DNA of 64,000 nt from Algoriphagus chordae (GTDB taxonomy: Bacteria > Bacteroidota > Bacteroidia > Cytophagales > Cyclobacteriaceae). Shown one piece after another: positions 9,881 through 19,089 of the stretch. Position numbers and translations under genes: made by a program. The notes beneath the pieces were generated by a model, which was not told the DNA's origin, made no database searches, and was given only the letters and a program-made list of their open reading frames with translations. Each line of letters begins with the position of its first letter. Positions within the stretch are counted from its first letter, which is position 1. The stretch covers positions 372,001 to 436,000 of the forward strand of contig NZ_QKZT01000001.1 in NCBI RefSeq assembly GCF_003254055.1. Reading direction: 5' to 3'.

Positions 9881-11578
9881 CTAGTACCCTCTAGCTCCTC
9901 CATCTTCACTGGAAGAATCAGAAGAACCTGTGTAGAGCTTAGTAGATGCATCATAAGTGATACCCATGAGCACTCCAATATTGGTAGTCGGTCTGAGTGT
10001 GTGGCCCATTTTCTCAAGCGCATCCCGCGTATCTGGCGAAAGTAGATTGCGCTCATACAAGATCTGATCTGGCAGCCATTGATGATGAATTTTCATTGCC
10101 TCAATCGCTCGGTCAATTCTCATATCGTATGCAAGTACATTCAATACCGTCTGAAAAACCGTGTTGATAATAGTTCTTCCTCCTGGGCTACCGATCACCA
10201 AGTATGGTTTGCCGTCTTTTGCGATGATTGTCGGTGTCATACTGGATAGCATACGCTTCTCAGGAGCGACCAAGTTGGGGTCCGAACCGATCTGCCCAGT
10301 AGCAGTAGTTACTCCTGGTACTGGATTGAAATCACCCATTTCATTGTTGAAAATAAAGCCCAATTTATCCGAGCCCATTTTCACACCGTAGGAATTTTCC
10401 AAGGTATAAGTCAGCGAAATAGCATTTCCTTCTTTGTCCACTATGGAAAAATGTGTGGTATTATCTCCACCGTAAGGATGTCCAAATTGAGCAGGATCAG
10501 AAATGGAAGCCTTATTCATATCAATATTTTCGAACCTAGTCTTTGCAAAATCCTTAGATAGTAGTCTGTCCAAAGGCATGTCAAGATTGAAGTCAGGATC
10601 GCCTAGGTACTCTGCTCTATCCGCAAAAGCTCTTCTCATCGCTTCGGCAACCAGGTGAACATAAGCTGTGGAGTTGAATTCCACGCTTGAAATATTGGCT
10701 TGCTCCATCAGATTCATCATCTCGATCAGCGCAACTCCCCCAGAGCTAGGTGGAGGCATGGAGTAAATATCATAGCCATTGAATGTGCCTTTCAGGGGCT
10801 CACGCTCTACAGCTTCATATTTTTCCAAATCTTCCTTGGTGATAATTCCACCATTGGCTTTCATGTAATCTTCGATCTTCTGAGCTACTTCACCCTTGTA
10901 GAAGCCATCTCTTCCATGCTTTTCTATTTGCTTCAGTGTGTAGGCTAAAGCAGGCTGCTTCCAGGTTTCACCAGGTTTTACTACCTCACCATCTTCACCA
11001 CGGAAATAATTTCTCATGATATCTTCAGCAGGATCACGCTCTGACATTCTCACTGCTACATTATACAGACCATAAGTCATCGTGAACCCTTTCTTTGCCA
11101 ATTCCACAGAGGGTTTTACTAGTTCTGCCCAAGGCAACTTTCCATACTTTTGATGTGCTTGGTAGAGTCCAGCTACTGTTCCCGGGACTCCTACAGCTAA
11201 TAGTCCTTGGTGATTTGAATTATTCTTTATCTCGCCATTTTCATCTAGAAACATACCTGGGCTTGCTGCCAAAGGGGCTTTTTCTCGAAAATCAAAGGTG
11301 GTCACATCTCCATCTGATTTCATAAATACGATGAAACCTCCACCACCGATGTTCCCGGCTTCAGGATGTGTGACCTCTAGCGCGAATGCTGTGGCCACGG
11401 CGGCATCTATCGCATTTCCACCCTTCTTCATAATATCGACTCCCACTTGTGAGGCAATCACGTTGTCGGATACGACCATGCCATTTTCAGCGTAGGTCTG
11501 GGCTTTGGTAGAGCTGATAAAAAATAAAAGCAGCATTGTTAATCCAAATGCTGCATGTCTGGAATTGATATTTATCAT
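9881..11578 (-). CDS. ggt: Gamma-glutamyltransferase
   Basis: 565 residues, signal peptide 1-26 (SSTKAQ), periplasmic. It transfers or hydrolyses the gamma-glutamyl group of glutathione and related amides. The precursor is self-cleaved before the nucleophile Thr374 in NTTHFSIVD. The substrate-binding block GGNAIDAAVA (53-62), the GNIGGGGF loop (75-82) and the PPPSSGG segment (275-281) are all present. The C-terminus ends in a Gly-rich tail normal for the family. Full family length, no defects seen. It is part of the minus-strand peptide/amino-acid group. Confidence 0.95.
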   Translation of the reverse strand: MININSRHAAFGLTMLLLFFISSTKAQTYAENGMVVSDNVIASQVGVDIMKKGGNAIDAAVATAFALEVTHPEAGNIGGGGFIVFMKSDGDVTTFDFREKAPLAASPGMFLDENGEIKNNSNHQGLLAVGVPGTVAGLYQAHQKYGKLPWAELVKPSVELAKKGFTMTYGLYNVAVRMSERDPAEDIMRNYFRGEDGEVVKPGETWKQPALAYTLKQIEKHGRDGFYKGEVAQKIEDYMKANGGIITKEDLEKYEAVEREPLKGTFNGYDIYSMPPPSSGGVALIEMMNLMEQANISSVEFNSTAYVHLVAEAMRRAFADRAEYLGDPDFNLDMPLDRLLSKDFAKTRFENIDMNKASISDPAQFGHPYGGDNTTHFSIVDKEGNAISLTYTLENSYGVKMGSDKLGFIFNNEMGDFNPVPGVTTATGQIGSDPNLVAPEKRMLSSMTPTIIAKDGKPYLVIGSPGGRTIINTVFQTVLNVLAYDMRIDRAIEAMKIHHQWLPDQILYERNLLSPDTRDALEKMGHTLRPTTNIGVLMGITYDASTKLYTGSSDSSSEDGGARGY

Positions 11579-11716
11579 CTGATTTTACGGTTGAATGGTG
11601 GTTTGAGTAAAAATAAGATAAAATACCAGATCATTGACAAGAGTTCTGATAAGTGGAACCAGCCGATTCTAGATTTGATAACCATCACTGGAAAAGTAAA
11701 TAAAAGAATCAGCCGG

Positions 11717-12475
11717 TCAATCTTTCGATTTATTGCTGGTAAGACGGTGATTCATAGTTAATCTCAAAATATCTCGGTTGTAGTAGCCTCCATTTTGACG
11801 CTGGTTTATCCATTTTTGATAAGCTATTTCCACGTTCAAATCAGGGGAGAAAGCATAGTTTAATCCTGCTATTAACCGATTTTGATCAAAGATGTAAGAA
11901 ACTTTATTGCCTGCCTGAACCAGCAATTCATCTCCAGCAATCACCTTCAGCACTTGATTTTCCTTACCCTTCCAAATAGGATAGGAGACCATAATTCTAT
12001 AGCGAAATCTGAAACTCCCAAAGAAAAAGCCATCTACCAATTCATCCTCTTCCAAATCTAGATTATGAAAATAGCGGGCTTCTGCTCTGTAGCGATGATC
12101 AATTGTTAGTTTGCTCAATTTCTGCTTATAGGTTATTTCTATATGAGCTCTTAGTTCTGGCTCTACCAGATCCAGCTCAGATCGGGGATTGTTGGGGCTT
12201 TGAAAAAAGGTAGCAAAACCGGCTGTAGCCGTCCATCCGCTTTTACCAAGTTTTCGGTTCACATGAGCACGTAAAGAAAGTTGATGCTGCGCAAAAGGAC
12301 TTACAAAATGCCTCTCTTGAACTTCCGCCATTACAGACCAATTCTCATCAATTGGTAGCGTAAGAAAATAGCCATACCAGATGAGTTGCTGGTGGGTGAC
12401 ATCCTTCTGAGCCATAGATGACTTTGGGCAAAAACTCAGAATCAGAAGAAGGGAAGTAGTAGCTAAAACTTTCAA
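11717..12475 (-). CDS. DUF2490 outer-membrane beta-barrel-like protein
   Basis: 252 residues with a signal peptide (1-22, SSMAQ). The rest alternates polar and hydrophobic residues with aromatic ends, as in a small outer-membrane barrel. WSVMAEVQERHF and the closing ILRLTMNHRL are typical of DUF2490 proteins, which have no known function. It is separated by 138 bp from ggt and about 118 bp from the cupin gene; no operon partner is obvious. Confidence 0.72.
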   Translation of the reverse strand: MKVLATTSLLLILSFCPKSSMAQKDVTHQQLIWYGYFLTLPIDENWSVMAEVQERHFVSPFAQHQLSLRAHVNRKLGKSGWTATAGFATFFQSPNNPRSELDLVEPELRAHIEITYKQKLSKLTIDHRYRAEARYFHNLDLEEDELVDGFFFGSFRFRYRIMVSYPIWKGKENQVLKVIAGDELLVQAGNKVSYIFDQNRLIAGLNYAFSPDLNVEIAYQKWINQRQNGGYYNRDILRLTMNHRLTSNKSKD

Positions 12476-12592
12476 TAGGGTGAATTAAGCTGCAATTTTA
12501 CGCCAATTCCTAGTGAATTAATAGGGTAATAAATAATAATTTCTTGAGGATAGCATTTGCATATCCCGACCCTTATAGGAAGTTTCTCTTAT

Positions 12593-12952
12593 CTATATTT
12601 TTTCAAATTTATCTACAGTCAAATCAGACTTTACTTCTCCTGTATGCTTTGTGTTTTGAGGTTCGAAAAGCAAGATCCAAGTCTCTTCTTCTGCAACTGG
12701 TTTATGTTCTACTCCTCGTGGAACGACGAGCATTTCACCTTCATTTAGTCTGATAGATTCACCTTCGAAATCAATCTTCAGAGATCCCTTCACTATCAAA
12801 AAAAGCTCATCCTCATCGGTATGATTATGCCAAACAAACTCTCCTTTGACTTTGGCAATTTTCACATCCTGGCCATTTAGCTCGCCAATAATCTTAGGGG
12901 TCCAAAGTTCTTTAATCAGCCCAAACTTCTCGTTGATATTTACCTTTTTCAT
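12593..12952 (-). CDS. Cupin-domain protein
   Basis: 119 residues from the ATG at 12950-12952 (MKKVNINEKF). A longer frame to 13009 exists, but its extra 19 residues come from low-complexity DNA with repeated GATGT words, so the shorter start is preferred. It is a single RmlC-like cupin barrel: motif 1 HNHTDEDELFLIVKG supplies two His and a Glu, and motif 2 is MLVVPRGVEHKP with the third His. A metal site is therefore likely. Small stand-alone cupins of this kind are annotated as mannose-6-phosphate-isomerase-like or general binding proteins; the substrate is unknown. Confidence 0.85.
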   Translation of the reverse strand: MKKVNINEKFGLIKELWTPKIIGELNGQDVKIAKVKGEFVWHNHTDEDELFLIVKGSLKIDFEGESIRLNEGEMLVVPRGVEHKPVAEEETWILLFEPQNTKHTGEVKSDLTVDKFEKI

Positions 12953-13032
12953 AGTTCTGACTTTACTTGGATCATTTGACATCTTCCTACTTTCAGCTAC
13001 ATCGGACATCCTACATCTAACACCCTACTTTA

Positions 13033-15027
13033 TCAATCAAACTTCATCTTCTGAATTCGTATAGCATTCAGAATGGCCAATAAAGCCACTCCCACATCTG
13101 CGAAAACTGCCGCCCACATGGTTGCCATGCCTAATGCTCCAAGAATCAACACAATAACTTTTACTCCGAAGGCAAAACCTATATTCTGCCAAACAATCAT
13201 CTTGGTCTTTTTCCCAATAGCAATCGCCATCGGGATTTTGCTTGGTTTATCATCCTGAATGACCACATCTGCAGTCTCGATTGTAGCATCAGATCCCAGG
13301 CCACCCATCGCAATTCCCACATCTGAAATCGCTACCACAGGAGCATCATTTACCCCATCTCCAATGAATGCTACAGTTCCTTTTTGAGTTTTGATTTCCT
13401 TGACTTTATTCACCTTGTCTTCTGGAAGCAAGTCGCCAAAGGAATTGGGAATGCTGAGCTCATCAGCGACAAATTGGACCACATTGCTCTTATCTCCGCT
13501 GAGCATCGTAATGCCAACGCCCATGGACTTCAAGCGATCAATCGTCTGCTGTGCATCCGCTTTTATTTTATCGGAGATAGTCAGATATCCTGCGAATTTT
13601 CCTCCGCATGCTATTGCCACCAAGGTGTGAACAATGCTTGACGGTTCGAGAGAATATGGGATAGCAAACTTGTCCATTAGCTTGAAATTACCGACTAGCA
13701 CTTCCTTGCCTTCCACCTGAGCTTTCAAGCCATGTCCGGCAATCTCTTCTACGCTTTCTAAAATAATACTTGAATCAATCTCACCCACATGATGCTTTAT
13801 TGCGGTTGCAATTGGGTGCGTGCTTTTGCTTTCAAGGGCATTGACAAACTCAAGGATTTTTGTAGCCTGAAATTCAGGTTGAAGATGAACTTCCTGCACA
13901 TCGAAAACCCCTTCGGTCATCGTACCAGTCTTGTCCATCACCACCTCTTTGATCTCGGCGAGACTGTCTAGGAAATTACTTCCTTTGAAGAGAATCCCGT
14001 TTTTACTGGCTGCTCCTATTCCTCCAAAATATCCGAGCGGTATACTGATTACGAGCCCACAAGGACAGGAAATCACCAAGAAAATCAGGGCACGATATAA
14101 CCATTCACTGAATACATAATCATCCACAAAAAGAAAGGGCAGAAAACAGATAGCTATCGCCAAATAGACTACAATAGGCGTGTAAATCTTAGCGAATTTT
14201 CTAATGAATAATTCAGTAGGGGCCTTCTGAGCAGTGGCATTCTGTACTAGTTCTAAGATTCTGGAGAGCTTACTGTCTGTGTAAGCGGTCGTTACCTTCA
14301 CTTGGGAAACAGTATTTAGATTCACCATTCCAGCCAAAACCACAGCTCCTTTTCCTTTGGAATCGGGCTTACTCTCTCCTGTCAAGGCGGCGGTATTAAA
14401 GGAGGCTTTTTCTGATAAAAGCTCCCCATCCAAACCCAGTTTCTCTCCGGGTTTCAACTGGATGATATCGCCGATGTTTGCTTTTTCAGCCTTGATGGTT
14501 TTAGTCGTATTCCCTTCCAAAATTGTCACCTCATCAGGTCGCTGATCGAGTAGTGTTTTGATATTAGTTTTGGCTCGGGTCACTGCCATGCCTTGAAAAA
14601 CTTCTCCTACAGAGTAAAAAAGCATCACCGCCACTCCTTCAGGATATTCTCCAATGGCAAAAGCTCCCAAGGTTGCGATTCCCATGAGGAAAAACTCTGA
14701 AAATACATCGCCCTTCAAAATGCTCTGAAAAGCCTCTTTTAATACAGGAAGTCCAACGGGAAGATAGGCCAGAATGTACCAGACCAATCTTATATAGCCT
14801 GTGAACCAGTCCTGAGGAAAAACATTATCCATCAAGATGCCCGCAAGCATCAAGACAAAAGAGAAGATAGCAGGTAGAAAAAACTGGATAGAGCTCGGGT
14901 CTCCATGTGAATGATCATGCCCATCGTCGTGGGAATGTCCCTCATGGGAATCCTTTCGATTCACTTTTGCATCCACAGCGCAGCAATCGTCGGCTATCAA
15001 ATTCTCACTTTTAGCTTTTGTTGTCAT
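13033..15027 (-). CDS. P1B-type ATPase, probable Zn/Cd exporter
   Basis: 664 residues. Membrane efflux pump for soft divalent metals. It has the CPC metal site in TM6 (321-323), the TGES actuator motif (216-219), phosphorylated Asp365 in DKTGTM, the THPIA motif of the nucleotide domain, and GDGVNDAP near the end. The N-terminus has no CxxC HMA domain. Instead it carries a CC pair at 15-16 and a His-rich run (SHEGHSHDDGHDHSHGD, 27-43), which points to zinc, cadmium or cobalt rather than copper. No metal-responsive regulator is adjacent. The P1 peptidase gene ends only 10 bp upstream of its start. Confidence 0.93.
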   Translation of the reverse strand: MTTKAKSENLIADDCCAVDAKVNRKDSHEGHSHDDGHDHSHGDPSSIQFFLPAIFSFVLMLAGILMDNVFPQDWFTGYIRLVWYILAYLPVGLPVLKEAFQSILKGDVFSEFFLMGIATLGAFAIGEYPEGVAVMLFYSVGEVFQGMAVTRAKTNIKTLLDQRPDEVTILEGNTTKTIKAEKANIGDIIQLKPGEKLGLDGELLSEKASFNTAALTGESKPDSKGKGAVVLAGMVNLNTVSQVKVTTAYTDSKLSRILELVQNATAQKAPTELFIRKFAKIYTPIVVYLAIAICFLPFLFVDDYVFSEWLYRALIFLVISCPCGLVISIPLGYFGGIGAASKNGILFKGSNFLDSLAEIKEVVMDKTGTMTEGVFDVQEVHLQPEFQATKILEFVNALESKSTHPIATAIKHHVGEIDSSIILESVEEIAGHGLKAQVEGKEVLVGNFKLMDKFAIPYSLEPSSIVHTLVAIACGGKFAGYLTISDKIKADAQQTIDRLKSMGVGITMLSGDKSNVVQFVADELSIPNSFGDLLPEDKVNKVKEIKTQKGTVAFIGDGVNDAPVVAISDVGIAMGGLGSDATIETADVVIQDDKPSKIPMAIAIGKKTKMIVWQNIGFAFGVKVIVLILGALGMATMWAAVFADVGVALLAILNAIRIQKMKFD

Positions 15028-15037
15028 ATTTTAATTT

Positions 15038-16150
15038 CTATTTCATCCAGTCCATTACCTGATCCAGAGGAAGTTTTGATACTGTGTGTCCATCTTTTCC
15101 AGTCATACTTTCTGCTGCGAAAAGTGAATTGATAATGGCCTCTTCAGTAGCTTCGATAACGGCCATAAAGAGCGAAGTCATATCGTCATTTTGCACGAAT
15201 TCGGCTTTTTCTAAGGTCTGAGCTTTTAAGACATACGGAATTCTAAGGCCTTCAGCCGTACTGAATGCAATCACATAATCACCAGAACCATTGGAAGCAA
15301 TCCCGCCGGTTTTGGCCAATCCCATCATGGCACGCTTGGCCATTCGCTCCAGATTCCTGTCCAGCACAGGAGCATCAGTTGCCACCACAATCATGCAGCT
15401 CCCATCAGATTTTTCCATCGAATCACGAAATGGATACTTACCCATTTTTTCTCCCACAGATACGCCGTCGATTTGAAGATTCCCTCCAAAATTAGTCTGA
15501 ACCAATACGCCGACTGTGTATCCTCCCAAACTCTCGGGAAGCTTGCGTGAAGCCGTTCCGATGCCTCCTTTCCAGCCAAAACACACTGTACCTGTTCCTG
15601 CTCCTACATTTCCTTCAGCTACTTTTCCAGACTCAGCCGATTTTATCGCCTGAATTACCTCATCGGAAGAAATATGCATGCCTCGGATATCATTCAGGTA
15701 GCCATCGTTCGTTTCACCGACTACAGCATTCACAGATTGGGCATTTTCATTTCCTTCTTGTTCTAAAGAATACCGAACGGCACCTTCAATTCCAGCAGCC
15801 ACACTTAGCGTATTTGTAAGGATAATTGGCGATTCGATGTTACCCAGTTCCTGTACTTGGGTAGTGCCAGCAATTTTCCCGAAGCCATTTCCTACATATA
15901 TCGCAGCTGGTACTTTTTGCTGAAAAATATTCCCGCCATGTGGCAAGATAGCTGTTACTCCAGTGCGGATATTATCGCCTTCGATCTTGGTGAGATGCCC
16001 TACTTTTACTCCAGGCACATCAGTAATTGCATTTAGCGAACCTGTAGGAAGAACGCCGATGATGATTCCTTTTTCCCGGGGTCTTTCTTGAGAAAATGAG
16101 TGGGAGCTGTGCAGGATCAAAAATACAATTAGAAGGCTTAGGTATTTCAT
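15038..16150 (-). CDS. P1 family (DmpA-like) aminopeptidase
   Basis: 370 residues with a signal peptide (1-20, SFSQERP). DmpA-type enzymes are self-processing N-terminal nucleophile hydrolases that remove N-terminal (including D- or beta-) residues from peptides. Family blocks seen are ITDVPGVKVGH near residue 42-52, VVGETNDGYLND (about 143-154), GAGTGTVCFGWKGGIGTASR (about 185-204; the autocleavage and nucleophile Ser lie in this segment) and NGSGDYVIAFST late in the chain. Start at 16150 includes the signal peptide. It is probably co-transcribed with the downstream metal ATPase (10-bp gap), although a functional link is not obvious. Confidence 0.88.
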   Translation of the reverse strand: MKYLSLLIVFLILHSSHSFSQERPREKGIIIGVLPTGSLNAITDVPGVKVGHLTKIEGDNIRTGVTAILPHGGNIFQQKVPAAIYVGNGFGKIAGTTQVQELGNIESPIILTNTLSVAAGIEGAVRYSLEQEGNENAQSVNAVVGETNDGYLNDIRGMHISSDEVIQAIKSAESGKVAEGNVGAGTGTVCFGWKGGIGTASRKLPESLGGYTVGVLVQTNFGGNLQIDGVSVGEKMGKYPFRDSMEKSDGSCMIVVATDAPVLDRNLERMAKRAMMGLAKTGGIASNGSGDYVIAFSTAEGLRIPYVLKAQTLEKAEFVQNDDMTSLFMAVIEATEEAIINSLFAAESMTGKDGHTVSKLPLDQVMDWMK

Positions 16151-16401
16151 GGAAGGTCGTTTCCCGAATTTAAAGCTTATGTCTTCAAGGAAAAATAATG
16201 GAGGCTATCAATCAATGAAAAACTCCTCATTATCTTGTATTCTCATTTTTTTGAAAAATATCATACCTTTTGTATCTAAAAATGGGATTGGTCCAAGCAT
16301 CTTATAAATTAGCAGTCCACTCAGAAGAAAATTTTGAATCGTGACTTCGACTTCGCTACCAATGACAGATTGATTTGAGGACATCAAAAGCTGGTCAGTT
16401 C

Positions 16402-16432
16402 GAGCGAAGTCGAGAACCTTTCGACTTCGCTC
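16402..16432. repeat. REP-like palindrome in the 16151-16642 gap
   Basis: A perfect 12-bp inverted repeat, GAGCGAAGTCGA at 16402-16413 and TCGACTTCGCTC at 16421-16432, with a 7-nt loop. A partial related word (GACTTCGACTTCGCT) lies at 16343-16357. The element sits in a 492-bp intergenic region that holds no convincing gene. The 84-codon frame at 16208-16462 is mostly translated repeat. Similar GAGCGAAGTCGA palindromes are scattered through many Bacteroidota genomes (general knowledge). Confidence 0.75.
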
Positions 16433-16590
16433 AAGGTGACCATGATTATGGTTCCAAACCAAATTACTGTCATTTCATTTTTGTATGTTCAAAGAATATT
16501 TAATACTCAGCCTGACAGTGGCTGTTGTCAATGATTTATAAGGTGAGATGACTATTAAATTTGGAATAGAACTCGAATTAGTATTTCATA

Positions 16591-16629
16591 GTGCTCTCTG
16601 CGTTAATCTCTGTGATCTTCGTGGTTAAA
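16591..16629. repeat. Short interspersed repeat word upstream of nth
   Basis: The segment from CTCTCTGCGTTAATCTC to CTTCGTGGTTAAAT resembles, in reverse complement, the AACCACGAAG..CACAGAG..GCAGAG filler sequence common between bacterial genes. Related but diverged words occur at 31965-31990 and 58360-58396 in this window. No function is visible. Confidence 0.4.
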
Positions 16630-16642
16630 TTACCCTACTAAA

Positions 16643-17311
16643 ATGCTGAAAAAAGAAAGATACGAAGCCATTATCAATCACTTCCGTGAGAATATGCCCA
16701 TCGCTGAGACGGAACTTCAGTATGAAAATCCCTTTCAGCTATTGATGGCAGTGGTGCTTTCTGCTCAGTGTACTGACAAGCGGATCAACATCATTACCCC
16801 AGCTTTATTCGAAAAATTCCCTGAGCCAGCCTTTTTGGCGGCTTCGAATTTTGACGAGCTTTTCCCCTATATCAAAACCGTTTCTTACCCAAACAATAAA
16901 ACCAAGCACCTCTTAGGTTTGGGGAAAATGTTGGTGGAGGACTTTGGTAGCGAAGTTCCTTCTACCGTAGCGGAATTAATCAAGTTGCCGGGAGTTGGTA
17001 GAAAAACTGCCAATGTGATTACTTCGGTGGTGTGGAACCAGCCAAATATGGCTGTTGACACGCATGTTTTTCGAGTTTCGAAAAGGCTTGGCTTGGTGTC
17101 TCAAACAGCCAAAACTCCACTGGAGGTAGAAAAGCAGCTTATCCGACACATTCCAAAAGAGTACGTGCACATCGCGCATCATTGGCTGATTTTGCATGGA
17201 AGATATGTTTGCTTGGCTCGAAGACCGAAGTGCGAAGAATGCACTTTGACTCATTTGTGCAAGTATTTTGAGAAGAATCAAGGTAAAATCACCAAGGTCG
17301 AAACTGAATAA
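16643..17311 (+). CDS. nth: Endonuclease III
   Basis: 222 residues. DNA glycosylase/AP lyase of base excision repair acting on oxidised pyrimidines. The helix-hairpin-helix LPGVGRKTANVI contains catalytic Lys121; catalytic Asp139 is in AVDTHVFRV. The 4Fe-4S cluster ligands C190-x6-C197-x2-C200-x5-C206 are all present. Length is normal (E. coli 211). The stop is 2 bp before the asparagine synthetase start, so the two are probably translated from one mRNA. Confidence 0.96.
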   Translation: MLKKERYEAIINHFRENMPIAETELQYENPFQLLMAVVLSAQCTDKRINIITPALFEKFPEPAFLAASNFDELFPYIKTVSYPNNKTKHLLGLGKMLVEDFGSEVPSTVAELIKLPGVGRKTANVITSVVWNQPNMAVDTHVFRVSKRLGLVSQTAKTPLEVEKQLIRHIPKEYVHIAHHWLILHGRYVCLARRPKCEECTLTHLCKYFEKNQGKITKVETE

Positions 17312-17313
17312 TA

Positions 17314-19089
17314 ATGTGCGGTATTCATCTGATTTGGGGTAAGGGAGCGAATGAGGAAGCAATTGATAGTATGCTTCAGCAAAGTCGGCATCGCGGCCCA
17401 GATCAGGAGGGGAGTTTCAGTCCTTGGCCGGGACTTTGGATCGGTGTAAATCGTCTGAAAATCATTCATACAGGTTCTGAAGCAGATCAGCCTTTTTGGT
17501 CTCCAGATGGAAGTTCGCTGTTGATTTGGAAAGGCGAACTTTACAATTATCAAGAAATTCGCAATCTCCTGATCCACATGGGGATTACTTTTATTACGCA
17601 GTCAGATACGGAAGTTGTATTGCATGTGCTGCGAGTTTTTGGCGAAAAAGGCTTAAGTAAATTGAGCGGGATGTTTGCCTTGATTTTTGTGGATTTAAGT
17701 GAAAAATCGGTGCTAGTAGCTCGGGATAAAAATGGAGAAAAGCCGCTCTATTATGCTCAAAATCCTGACACATTAATCGTTTCTTCAGAATGTAATAGCA
17801 TTCAAAGTCTAAAGAATTCAGCATTGGATACAAGACAGTTGGAGCCCTATTTCTATCTGCGCGCGCCGCTTTTGGGAAATACTTTTTATAAAGGCATTCA
17901 TGAATGGAAGCCTGAACGTTACAGTAAAATGTTAAGTCATACAGCATTTCACTGGGCTCATATTCACAGCGAATCCAAGAATGTTCTAGAACCCTCATTT
18001 GACACCTTCAAAGAGACGCTTACTGATGCAGTTTTGAATCAGTTTCACGCGGATGTCCCGTTAGGTATTCAGCTAAGTGGGGGAGCGGACAGCTCGCTTT
18101 TATATGCACTTTGGTATCAGGAAACGGGAACGCCATTGCCATCTTTTACGATTCAAGTTGAGGCAAAGTATAGAAAGAAATATGCCGATGGAGACTCTGC
18201 TAGTCGTTTCGTGAAACAATTTCCGTCTAATCATCAGTTGATCGAAGTAACTCAAAAGACCTTTTGGGAAAACTGGGATGATTATCTAAAAAGCCTGGAT
18301 CAACCTGTGGGAGATTCCGCTGGATTTCTAAATTGGATGATAGGAAAGGAGGCTAAAAAGTCTGTGAAGGTACTGATTTCTGGAGCTGGTGCAGATGAGC
18401 TTTGGGGAGGATATCAGCGACATAAGGCTTTTGATGTTTACCAAAAACGAAAAGATTTGCTGCTGAGATTTCAGGGTATTTTGGGGAAGTTGCCACTAGG
18501 AAGGAGCTATCAGAAATTCATTTCTGCGATAGATTCAGACCCGCGTAAGACCTTTCTCAATTTCTCAGGATTGGATAATTTTCCGGATGATTTGACTGAG
18601 GACTACGACAGGATTTTCAATAGAAATTTTCCTGAATACAGGCAGATGCTGGATTTTGATAGGCAGGTTTATCTCGTGCAGGATGTATTGAAAATCCAAG
18701 ACAATGCCTTGATGGCGCATAGTATAGAAGGCAGGTCCCCGTATTTGGATGCGTCAATGTTGGACTTATGGAGAATTGTAAAAGACGAGGAATTGCTAAA
18801 GGGCAAGCCTTGGATTAAGCAAAGTTTGAGAGAACTTGACCTATCATGGATCTCTGAGCGTAAGAAAATGGGCTTTGGATTACCATTGCAAGAATGGTTT
18901 GCTGAGAATGGAGAATTTGCTAAATGTGTATTTAGTGCTATCAAAGCATTCGAAAAAACGCATGGCGAGCATTTCCCTGTAAAAATGAGAGCTCTCGCCG
19001 CTAAACCAGAACTTGGCGTGAAACATCATTTTTTGACACTTTACAATCTGTTTCTTCTGGCAGAATGGGTGAAATTGCACAAGCTATGA
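17314..19089 (+). CDS. asnB: Glutamine-hydrolysing asparagine synthetase
   Basis: 591 residues. Cys2 after the initiator Met is the glutaminase nucleophile; RHRGPDQEG (25-33) and SDTEVVLH are typical of the Ntn domain. The ATP-pyrophosphatase loop is SGGADSS (255-261), with SGAGADELWGG near residue 357-367. Both half-sites look intact. The gene overlaps the following glycosyltransferase by ATGA. In such company AsnB-type enzymes often amidate surface-polysaccharide sugars rather than make free asparagine; that role here is inference. The C-terminal part is shorter on conserved motifs than in E. coli AsnB, so specificity is open. Confidence 0.87.
   Translation: MCGIHLIWGKGANEEAIDSMLQQSRHRGPDQEGSFSPWPGLWIGVNRLKIIHTGSEADQPFWSPDGSSLLIWKGELYNYQEIRNLLIHMGITFITQSDTEVVLHVLRVFGEKGLSKLSGMFALIFVDLSEKSVLVARDKNGEKPLYYAQNPDTLIVSSECNSIQSLKNSALDTRQLEPYFYLRAPLLGNTFYKGIHEWKPERYSKMLSHTAFHWAHIHSESKNVLEPSFDTFKETLTDAVLNQFHADVPLGIQLSGGADSSLLYALWYQETGTPLPSFTIQVEAKYRKKYADGDSASRFVKQFPSNHQLIEVTQKTFWENWDDYLKSLDQPVGDSAGFLNWMIGKEAKKSVKVLISGAGADELWGGYQRHKAFDVYQKRKDLLLRFQGILGKLPLGRSYQKFISAIDSDPRKTFLNFSGLDNFPDDLTEDYDRIFNRNFPEYRQMLDFDRQVYLVQDVLKIQDNALMAHSIEGRSPYLDASMLDLWRIVKDEELLKGKPWIKQSLRELDLSWISERKKMGFGLPLQEWFAENGEFAKCVFSAIKAFEKTHGEHFPVKMRALAAKPELGVKHHFLTLYNLFLLAEWVKLHKL

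Noticed and set aside
12953-13009. Longer start for the cupin gene
   Set aside because: The added residues come from low-complexity intergenic DNA; MKKVNINEKF is the natural start.
16208-16462. 84-codon minus-strand frame
   Set aside because: It is built largely from a dispersed palindromic repeat and has no start signal or homology that I recognise.
19065-19085. Longer start for the glycosyltransferase
   Set aside because: The ATG at 19086 gives the typical MRIIYIHQYF opening and an ATGA overlap with asnB.
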